The notes below the pieces were generated by a model, which did not search any database, had not been told where the DNA came from, and was given only the letters and a program-made list of their open reading frames with translations. Of a DNA stretch of 11,646 nucleotides, positions 7,432 to 11,646 are shown piece by piece. The position numbers and the translations under genes are program-made. This DNA comes from Verrucomicrobiia bacterium (GTDB taxonomy: Bacteria > Verrucomicrobiota > Verrucomicrobiia > JABWAM01), in assembly GCA_013360985.1 (NCBI GenBank), contig JABWAM010000054.1, forward strand, positions 1 through 11,646, in the 5' to 3' direction. Within the stretch, counting starts at the first letter, position 1, and each line of letters opens with the position of its first letter.

Positions 7432-7449
7432 TTTCGGCAAAAGCCGAAG
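7432..7449 (+). terminator. Weak hairpin just after the DUF2723 stop
   Basis: TTCGGC and GCCGAA pair around an AAAA loop, with one extra T-G pair, five bases after the TAG. No T-run follows, so termination strength is doubtful; it may stabilise the 3' end. A second perfect hairpin (GGGAAAG and CTTTCCC around GAT, 7535-7551) followed by TTTT at 7558-7561 is an alternative end point. Confidence 0.4.
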
Positions 7450-7534
7450 CGTCGGCGTCGCGGATTCGAGGGTCTTGCGCATTCGGCGGCCGGACCGAAA
7501 GCTCCATTTCTTCATGGGTAAAAAGTCGGAGAAC

Positions 7535-7561
7535 GGGAAAGGATCTTTCCCATCGGATTTT
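7535..7561 (+). terminator. Hairpin GGGAAAG-GAT-CTTTCCC with trailing T's
   Basis: A perfect seven-pair stem with a three-base loop (7535-7551) is followed after six bases by TTTT. It is 108 bases downstream of the DUF2723 stop and could be its terminator, although the gap between stem and T-run is longer than usual. Confidence 0.35.
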
Positions 7562-7619
7562 GAAGAAACGTCCGGAATGTGAAGCGAAATCTGAAAAGAA
7601 GGGTGCTCTCAGCTGGAGA

Positions 7620-7660
7620 AAAGCGTCATTATGTCTCATTTGAAAGCGTCATTATGTCTC
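7620..7660 (+). promoter_or_regulatory. Two 18-base direct repeats, candidate enhancer (UAS)
   Basis: AAAGCGTCATTATGTCTC occurs at 7620-7637 and again, identically, at 7643-7660, a period of 23 bases (about two helical turns). Relative to the start site predicted from the sigma-54 motif (about 7739) the copies lie from about -119 to -79, where bacterial enhancer-binding proteins usually bind. They could instead be the remnant of an insertion-sequence end, because IS21-type ends carry short tandem repeats. Confidence 0.6.
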
Positions 7661-7711
7661 TTTCTTTCTTTGAAGGTGCAATGTTCGCCTGAGGCAAAGG
7701 AAGTTTGGGAA

Positions 7712-7728
7712 TTGGCATGAGTCTTGCA
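7712..7728 (+). promoter_or_regulatory. Sigma-54 (-24/-12) promoter for the Hsp20 genes
   Basis: TTGGCATGAGTCTTGCA matches the consensus YTGGCACGRNNNTTGCW at every defined position except one (T for C after GGCA). The GG (7714-7715) and GC (7726-7727) are 12 bases apart, as sigma-54 requires. The start site would be near 7739, giving a leader of about 34 bases. Sigma-54 control of a small heat-shock gene is known for E. coli ibpB. Confidence 0.75.
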
Positions 7729-7760
7729 CACAAGAAAGCCATCAACCGCAACCATTCACG

Positions 7761-7767
7761 AAAGGAG
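7761..7767 (+). promoter_or_regulatory. Strong Shine-Dalgarno of the first Hsp20 gene
   Basis: AAAGGAG ends five bases before the ATG at 7773. It is the only strong ribosome binding site I find in the window, and fixes this start codon. Confidence 0.75.
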
Positions 7768-7772
7768 CCATC

Positions 7773-8246
7773 ATGAGCCTGATTCCCTATCCACGCACGC
7801 GCCACCCGTTCGATCTGTTCGGCGGGCTGTCGCAGATCCATCGCGAACTCGACCGCATCTTCGACTTTGGCCCGCGCGGCGCCACGGCGCCCTCGGCGCT
7901 CGATCTCCTCGAAGGCGCCTGGTCGCCCGCCGTGGATGTCTTCGACGAAAAGGAAGCCGTTCGCGTGAAAGCGGAGCTGCCCGGTCTGAAGCCCGCGGAG
8001 ATCGAGGTCTCCGTGCAGGGGAACACCCTGCGGATCCAGGGCGAGCGCACCCGCGACTTCGATGAGAAGCGCGAGAACTACCATCGCGTGGAGCGGCTGT
8101 ACGGCCAGTTCCATCGCGCGATCAGCCTTCCGTCGCCCGTGGACGCGAGCGCGGTGAAGGCCAGCTACAAAGACGGCCTGCTCGAGGTGCTTCTGCCGAA
8201 GAAACCCGAAGCCAAGGCGCGTCGCATCGAAGTGAACGACACGTAA
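7773..8246 (+). CDS. Small heat-shock protein, Hsp20 / alpha-crystallin family
   Basis: This 157-residue protein is a typical bacterial Hsp20, an ATP-independent holdase that binds unfolding proteins in the cytoplasm. It has a variable N-terminal arm (1-49, with HPFDLFGGLSQIHRELDRIFDF), an alpha-crystallin domain from about WSPAVDVFDEKE (50) to the conserved KDGLLEVLLPK strand (about 132-142), and a short tail with the I-x-V motif (RRIEV) that docks neighbouring dimers. The start is fixed by a strong Shine-Dalgarno. It is preceded by a sigma-54 promoter and followed after 18 bases by a second Hsp20 gene, so the two are almost certainly one transcript. Length and domain order are normal for the family. 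Confidence 0.93.
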   Translation: MSLIPYPRTRHPFDLFGGLSQIHRELDRIFDFGPRGATAPSALDLLEGAWSPAVDVFDEKEAVRVKAELPGLKPAEIEVSVQGNTLRIQGERTRDFDEKRENYHRVERLYGQFHRAISLPSPVDASAVKASYKDGLLEVLLPKKPEAKARRIEVNDT

Positions 8247-8264
8247 CCTCCACCAGAAACACGC

Positions 8265-8633
8265 ATGAACCTCCAACGCAACGAACTCCCGGCCGAGCTG
8301 GAGCGAACCTTTGTGGTTCCTCCCGCCAATATCCGGGAAAGCAAGGACGAAGTGATCGTCGAACTCGAGATGCCGGGCGTGGACCGCAGCCGCCTGGAGG
8401 TCTCGGTGGACGGCGATGAACTGACGGTGACCGGGCGCCGCAACCATGAGAAAACCGAGGGCGTCCCCGTCTGGCGGGAAATCCGCGACGAGGATTTCCG
8501 CCGGACCTTCACCATCGGCGACCATGTGAATCGGGCGGCGATCTCGGCCGCTTTTCGAGACGGAGTACTGACCCTCCGCCTCGGCAAAGCCGACGACGTG
8601 AAACCGCGCCGCGTCGAAGTTCAGTTCGCCTGA
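8265..8633 (+). CDS. Second, short Hsp20 / alpha-crystallin protein
   Basis: This 122-residue protein is almost all alpha-crystallin domain: VPPANIRESKDEVIVELEMPG (18-38) through FRDGVLTLRLGK (about 96-107), then a PRRVEV tail with a V-x-V docking motif. It lacks the long N-terminal arm of its upstream partner, so it may form smaller assemblies or mixed oligomers with it. It diverges strongly from that partner outside the core, so the pair is not a recent tandem duplication. The ATG at 8265 has no Shine-Dalgarno; expression probably depends on readthrough from the first gene 18 bases upstream. The stop is followed by a large palindrome and a terminator. Confidence 0.9.
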   Translation: MNLQRNELPAELERTFVVPPANIRESKDEVIVELEMPGVDRSRLEVSVDGDELTVTGRRNHEKTEGVPVWREIRDEDFRRTFTIGDHVNRAAISAAFRDGVLTLRLGKADDVKPRRVEVQFA

Positions 8634-8640
8634 TCCGAGC

Positions 8641-8690
8641 GGCCGCGCGACGGCGGCGGGGACGTGACGTCCTCGCCGTCCCGCGCGGCC
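8641..8690 (+). repeat. Fifty-base imperfect inverted repeat after the Hsp20 operon
   Basis: Starting eight bases after the second Hsp20 stop, GGCCGCGCG (8641-8649) pairs with CGCGCGGCC (8682-8690), ACGGCG (8650-8655) with CGCCGT (8674-8679), and GGACGT (8660-8665) with ACGTCC (8667-8672), giving about 21 pairs with small bulges. It probably caps the 3' end of the Hsp20 mRNA. Its right arm overlaps an alternative hairpin (8681-8716) that is followed by TTTTT at 8721-8725. Confidence 0.6.
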
Positions 8691-8734
8691 CAGTCGTGGG
8701 CGCTTGCGCGCCGCGGAGGGTTTTTCGATTGCGG

Positions 8735-8760
8735 CGCGCACGGAATGCGCGATGTTTTTT
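8735..8760 (+). terminator. Rho-independent terminator between Hsp20 and rpmB
   Basis: CGCGCA (8735-8740) and TGCGCG (8746-8751) form a perfect six-pair stem around a five-base loop (CGGAA), followed by ATG and six T's (8755-8760). This has the form of an intrinsic terminator and would separate the Hsp20 transcript from the ribosomal protein genes. Confidence 0.6.
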
Positions 8761-8761
8761 C

Positions 8762-8791
8762 TTGCGCGCGAGGCGCGCCGCAACGCATACT
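8762..8791 (+). promoter_or_regulatory. Possible sigma-70-type promoter for rpmB-rpsR
   Basis: TTGCGC (8762-8767) and CATACT (8786-8791) are separated by 18 bases and sit directly after the terminator, 29 bases before the rpmB ATG. Both hexamers match consensus only partly, so this is a positional candidate. Confidence 0.3.
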
Positions 8792-8819
8792 CCGTTTTTC
8801 CCTTTTCCAAGACCAACCC

Positions 8820-9080
8820 ATGCGACGCTGCGATGTTACCGGCAAACGACCCCTGACGGGCCATCTCGTCAGGCGGCGCGGTTTGCCCAAGAAGAGCGGA
8901 GGAGTGGGCCTCAAGACTACGGCCATCAATCCGCGCAAGTTCTATCCCAATCTCCAGAGCCGGCGGCTGTACGTGCCGGAACTGAAGCGTTTCGTGCGCG
9001 TCCGGATCTCGGCGAACGGCCTGCGCACCGCGCGCAAGAACGGTCTCTACCGCACCCTGTGTAAGGCCGGCCTTCTCTAA
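8820..9080 (+). CDS. rpmB: Large ribosomal subunit protein bL28
   Basis: This 86-residue basic protein opens with the bL28 signature RRCDVTGKRPLTGHLV and continues with RKFYPNLQSRRLYVPELKRFVRVRISANGLRTARKNG, matching the family end to end. The single N-terminal cysteine without CxxC pairs indicates the zinc-free form. The ATG at 8820 is chosen because the family starts at this point; the frame is open upstream to 8664 but that part is unrelated. No Shine-Dalgarno is visible. rpsR follows after six bases. Confidence 0.95.
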   Translation: MRRCDVTGKRPLTGHLVRRRGLPKKSGGVGLKTTAINPRKFYPNLQSRRLYVPELKRFVRVRISANGLRTARKNGLYRTLCKAGLL

Positions 9081-9086
9081 TTTCTC

Positions 9087-9320
9087 ATGGCCCGAAAACC
9101 TCGTTTTTCCCGTCGTCGCCGGAGCGCGTCCGCCGCCTCGCGTCGTCGTCCCAACATCAACCTTGAAGATCTCGATTTTCGCAACGTCGAAGTGCTCAAG
9201 AAATTCGTCACGGAACATGGGCGTCTCCTCAGCCGGCAGTACACGGGGTTGCCCGCGCATTTCCAGCGGCGGCTCGCCCTGGCAATCAAGCGCGCGCGCA
9301 ACGCCCTGTTGATTCGATAG
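9087..9320 (+). CDS. rpsR: Small ribosomal subunit protein bS18
   Basis: This 77-residue protein has a basic N-terminal tail (ARKPRFSRRRRSASAASRRR) and the conserved bS18 core: LDFRNVEVLKKFVTEHGRLLSRQYTGLPAHFQRRLALAIKRARNALLI. bS18 lies on the 30S platform, next to bS6. The usual partners rpsF and rplI are not beside it here; instead it is cotranscribed with rpmB, six bases downstream of it. No Shine-Dalgarno is seen before the ATG. Confidence 0.95.
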   Translation: MARKPRFSRRRRSASAASRRRPNINLEDLDFRNVEVLKKFVTEHGRLLSRQYTGLPAHFQRRLALAIKRARNALLIR

Positions 9321-9347
9321 ATTCCCTTCTCTTTCGCGGTTCGCGTC

Positions 9348-9388
9348 TGGGAAAAATTGGTCTGGTTGCGGAGCGAGGGAAAGCGCCG
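9348..9388 (+). repeat. Dispersed repeat, copy B
   Basis: This is the counterpart of 4127-4167 (30 of 41 identical, same orientation, starting TGGGAAAAAT). It occupies the 99-base gap between the convergent rpsR and AEC permease genes. TTCCC at 9322-9326 can pair with the GGGAA of this copy, so on the rpsR transcript it may also act as a 3'-end hairpin. Confidence 0.5.
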
Positions 9389-9419
9389 TCGCTCTTCCGT
9401 CTGCGCCGCGTGGCGCGGC

Positions 9420-10370
9420 CTACCGCAGCCACGGCATCCCGCCGAGACCCGCGCTGATCCAGAAGGGGATCGTCGCCAGCCCGGCCAGGCTGGTCGCGAC
9501 GACCACGCGCAGCGCGGTCGCCACATCGCCGCCGTAGTGGCGCGCCATGACGATCGGAAAGACCGCAGCGGGCATCGCGGCCTGAAGCACCAGGACACGC
9601 TTGAGCTCGACCGAACCGGGGAGCCAACGCGCGAAGGCGAGAAAGACGAAGGGAAACACGGCCAACCGCAGGACGCAGGCGGCGACCACGGTGCGTGCGC
9701 CGCCCGCCGCCGCGCGCGCGTCTCCCGCGAAATCGAGCGCGACCGCTCCGATGAGGAGGAGCGCCACGGGGATCGCGCAGTCGCCGAGCATCCGCAAACA
9801 GGTCGTGACGGTCGAAGGGACGCGGGGGGCGACGCCGAGGAGGTGCAGCGCCACGCCGAGGAGGACGGCAACGAGCGGGGCGTTGAAAAATTTCCGCCAG
9901 TCTTTGGCGGAACGGCCTCCCGTGAGCACGGCGAGCCCGATGGTCCAGATGGCGACCTCGATCCCGAGGTTGAAGACGAAGAGGACGCCGACGGTTGCGC
10001 GATCGAACAGGGCGAGAGTGATTGGAAGGGGGAGATAGCTGTAGTTGTAAATGCCGGAGTTGAACGCGAATGTGCGGCGCTGGATCGGGCCGCCCACCCA
10101 GCGGCCGACGATCCAGCCCGCGCCGAAGCCGAGCACGAGCGTGGCCAACCCCAGCGCCGGCGCGAGGAGGAGATTGCTCCAATCATCGAGCGCGCGGTTG
10201 CCGAGCAGAGACTCGAAGATGAGGCAGGGGAACAGCAGGTTGATCGTGATCCGCGAGAGGCTCGCATCCGCTTCGCGCGTCAGCCAACCCAGGCGACGGA
10301 TGAGCGCGCCGAGGCCGATGGTCGCGAAGATCGGCAGGACGGTGTTCAGCACGGTGAAAAACTCGTTCAT
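9420..10370 (-). CDS. AEC-family permease (auxin efflux carrier type)
   Basis: This 316-residue integral membrane protein has about ten hydrophobic segments arranged as in the AEC family (PF03547): an N-terminal half beginning FTVLNTVLPIFATIGLGALIRRLG (5-28), SRITINLLFPCLIFESLL, and FAFNSGIYNYSYLPLPI in the inverted-repeat core, a short central loop (GGRSAKDWRKFFNAP), and a second half with GDCAIPVALLLIG and AAMPAAVFPIVMARHYGGD. Bacterial members export or import small organic acids such as malate or malonate; the substrate here cannot be read from sequence. Its ATG overlaps the stop of the cbiO-like gene by four bases (ATGA), so it is translationally coupled to a metal-type ECF ATPase, which is unusual company. 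The 3' end converges on rpsR. Confidence 0.9.
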   Translation of the reverse strand: MNEFFTVLNTVLPIFATIGLGALIRRLGWLTREADASLSRITINLLFPCLIFESLLGNRALDDWSNLLLAPALGLATLVLGFGAGWIVGRWVGGPIQRRTFAFNSGIYNYSYLPLPITLALFDRATVGVLFVFNLGIEVAIWTIGLAVLTGGRSAKDWRKFFNAPLVAVLLGVALHLLGVAPRVPSTVTTCLRMLGDCAIPVALLLIGAVALDFAGDARAAAGGARTVVAACVLRLAVFPFVFLAFARWLPGSVELKRVLVLQAAMPAAVFPIVMARHYGGDVATALRVVVATSLAGLATIPFWISAGLGGMPWLR

Positions 10371-11137
10371 GGCGCGTCGGGGAGAGGGGGATGCGGATGG
10401 CGATGGGCGAGGAGATGCGGGCGTTCGAGCCCGTGCGCGAGCATCAGCGGTTCGTCGGAAAGGAGCGCGATTGTCGGGCCGTCGGCGACGACGCGGCCGG
10501 CGTCGAGCAGCACCGATCGCGGACAGATCTCCACGGCCAGTTCGAGGTCGTGGGTCGCGAGCAGCATGGTGACCGGCAGGACGCGCAGCAGGGCGCGCAG
10601 TTCGCGTTTACCCCGGGGATCGAGGTCGCTCGTCGGTTCGTCGAGGGCGAGCAGCCGCGGGGCGCAGGCGAGCACCGCGGCGAGGCAGACGCGGCGTTTC
10701 TCGCCGCGACTGAGGTGATGGGGCGCTCTTGCGCCGAAATCGGGAATTCCCGCCTGCGCGAGCGCGCGCGCGGTTTCTTCCGCGATGCGCGCCTCCGTCC
10801 AGCCGAACTGCTCCGGGCCGAAGCGCACCTCTTCGCGCACCGTCGGGCAGAGGAACTGATCGTCGGGATCCTGGAAGAGCAGGCCCACGGCGCGCCGCGC
10901 GGCGTCGGCCGTTTCCTCGATGAGCGGGCGGCCGAAGACATGCACGGACGCGTCGCGGGGGAGGCGCGCCGGTAGCAGGCCGTTGAGATGCAGCAGCAGG
11001 GTGGATTTGCCGGCGCCGTTCGGCCCGAGGATCGCCACGCGTTCGCCCTCGGCGACCGACAAACTCACGCCGTCGAGCGCGACGCGTCCGTCGGGATAGG
11101 CGTAGCGCAGATCGCGAAGGTCGAGGGCGTTCGTCAT
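10367..11137 (-). CDS. cbiO: ECF transporter ATPase, cobalt/nickel CbiO type
   Basis: This is a 256-residue ABC ATPase from the ATG at 11137 (MTNALDLRDLRYAYPDG). All ABC motifs are present: Walker A GPNGAGKST (38-46), Q-loop in FQDPDDQF (Q89), signature LSRGEKRR (142-149), Walker B LLALDEP (162-168) and the H-loop His196. The FQDPDDQ and VREEVRFGPEQFG segments are typical of ECF ATPases such as CbiO/NikO. The C-terminal tail is histidine- and proline-rich (AHRHPHPPLP, 244-253), which suggests metal contact. The gene lies downstream of a cbiQ-like gene, supporting a group I ECF importer for cobalt or nickel; the substrate subunit (CbiM/NikM) would be beyond the right edge. The frame is open to an ATG at 11218, but the extra 27 residues do not resemble the family. 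Zinc or another ECF substrate is possible. Confidence 0.9.
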   Translation of the reverse strand: MTNALDLRDLRYAYPDGRVALDGVSLSVAEGERVAILGPNGAGKSTLLLHLNGLLPARLPRDASVHVFGRPLIEETADAARRAVGLLFQDPDDQFLCPTVREEVRFGPEQFGWTEARIAEETARALAQAGIPDFGARAPHHLSRGEKRRVCLAAVLACAPRLLALDEPTSDLDPRGKRELRALLRVLPVTMLLATHDLELAVEICPRSVLLDAGRVVADGPTIALLSDEPLMLAHGLERPHLLAHRHPHPPLPDAP

Positions 11138-11229
11138 GATGCGCGCCCCGCGGGGGATGAAAGGGATGGCGTCGCGACGCGACGGGTTTTCGTCCGATGT
11201 TTCGAGGGCGCGTCGCACATTTCGAACGC

Positions 11230-11244
11230 TCGGCGAATCGCCGA
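11230..11244 (-). repeat. Small palindrome downstream of the cbiQ stop
   Basis: TCGGCGA and TCGCCGA form perfect arms around a single central A, three bases after the cbiQ-like stop codon on the minus strand. It could stabilise the mRNA end between cbiQ and cbiO. There is no T-run. The remaining spacer (11138-11229) also has a CGTCGCGACG palindrome near 11170-11179 and no clear gene. Confidence 0.35.
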
Positions 11245-11246
11245 AG

Positions 11247-11646
11247 TCATCGCCACCCCCGGGCGAGCATCGCGGCGTAGACGCGCTCCGAGCGATCGAG
11301 CGAACGCAGGAGCAGGCGGCCGATCAGCGCAGCCCGCCAGCCGGCCTCCCGCCGTTTCGGCGCGCTGAAGCAACGCGCCCATCGCGCGGTCTGCATCCGT
11401 CGCGCTTCGTCCACGAAGAGGAACGCATACCGGTAGGCGAGGGCGAGGGCGGTGGCCATGAGCGGCGGCACGCGGAGCCGACGGAGGAGGCGCAGGATCT
11501 CCGAGAACGGCGTGGTCCCCGCAAAGAGGATCGCGGTGACGAGACAGAGCAGGCTGCGCGCGGCGAGGTGCGCTCCCGTTCGCCAGCCGCCGGGCGTGAA
11601 GCTCGCCAAGACGGCCAGGCTCAACGTCAACGGAAGGAAAAGGAAA
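11247..11646 (-). CDS. cbiQ: ECF transporter transmembrane component, CbiQ-like (5' end cut by window edge)
   Basis: The frame is open from the right window edge leftward to a TGA at 11249-11247, covering 132 codons of the C-terminal part. Visible features are hydrophobic segments (LTLSLAVLASFTP, AARSLLCLVTAILFAGTTPF), the SEILRLLRRLRVPPLMATALALAYRYAFLFVDEARRMQTARWAR region typical of EcfT/CbiQ, and the C-terminal RLLLRSLDRSERVYAAMLARGW stretch containing an Ala-Arg-Gly-type coupling motif that contacts the ATPase. CbiQ is the membrane coupling subunit of group I ECF importers for cobalt or nickel. It precedes the cbiO-like gene by 109 bases in the same direction. An internal TTG at 11630 is not the true start; the N-terminus lies outside the window. 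Confidence 0.82.
   Translation of the reverse strand, partial: FLFLPLTLSLAVLASFTPGGWRTGAHLAARSLLCLVTAILFAGTTPFSEILRLLRRLRVPPLMATALALAYRYAFLFVDEARRMQTARWARCFSAPKRREAGWRAALIGRLLLRSLDRSERVYAAMLARGWR

Larger units (their letters stand above)
7428..7772. other. 345-base regulatory spacer upstream of the Hsp20 genes
   Basis: No credible gene is present. Going left to right it holds two small hairpins after the DUF2723 stop, a pair of 18-base direct repeats (7620-7660), a near-consensus sigma-54 promoter (7712-7728) and a strong ribosome binding site (7761-7767). It is noticeably richer in A and T than the flanking genes. Confidence 0.7.

Noticed and set aside
7739..7772. RNA thermometer (fourU or ROSE type) in the hsp20 leader
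   Set aside because: The short predicted leader has no stretch of U's or complementary element able to mask AAAGGAG.
7629..9260. A 543-codon minus-strand frame across hsp20, rpmB and rpsR
   Set aside because: It is antisense to four recognisable genes and has no family features of its own.
1..11646. CRISPR array, tRNA or rRNA gene
   Set aside because: No regularly spaced repeats longer than the 18-base pair at 7620-7660 and no tRNA cloverleaf or rRNA core sequences were recognised by eye.

Overview
This is a GC-rich bacterial chromosome segment. Dense GC-rich codon use, a TIGR03790-type exosortase-associated protein, GC-rich dispersed hairpin repeats and near-absence of Shine-Dalgarno sequences suggest a member of the PVC superphylum (Verrucomicrobiota, Kiritimatiellota or relatives). 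That assignment is inference and not proven by any single marker here.

Layout. Bases 1-1306 (minus strand) hold the N-terminal part of an exported TIGR03790-family protein that runs off the left edge. A 279-base divergent spacer with three strong stem-loops separates it from a plus-strand pair: a cytosolic polyprenol-phosphate mannose synthase-like GT2 (1586-2299) and an FkbM-type methyltransferase (2296-3118) coupled by an ATGA overlap. The methyltransferase frame is broken exactly at a run of 13 G (2762-2774); a 12-G run would restore a complete 273-residue enzyme. A convergent class I SAM methyltransferase (3119-3874, minus) abuts it with no spacer. After a 454-base repeat-bearing gap comes a large DUF2723 membrane glycosyltransferase with a C-terminal TPR domain (4329-7427).

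The right half is different in character. An Hsp20 pair (7773-8633) lies behind a near-consensus sigma-54 promoter, with two 18-base direct repeats at enhancer distance, and is followed by a 50-base inverted repeat and a likely intrinsic terminator. Ribosomal protein genes rpmB and rpsR (8820-9320) follow. On the minus strand, converging on them, are an AEC-family permease and a CbiO-type ECF ATPase (translationally coupled by an ATGA overlap), then a CbiQ-like transmembrane component cut by the right edge.

How the genes may work together: a soluble GT2 that would make polyprenol-phosphate-mannose, a DUF2723-TPR GT-C enzyme resembling eukaryotic TMEM260 (a protein O-mannosyltransferase), and two methyltransferases look like a surface or protein glycosylation locus. 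If the G13 tract is genuine rather than a sequencing error, FkbM methylation of the glycan could switch on and off by slippage. The metal-type ECF genes and the sigma-54/Hsp20 unit appear functionally separate.
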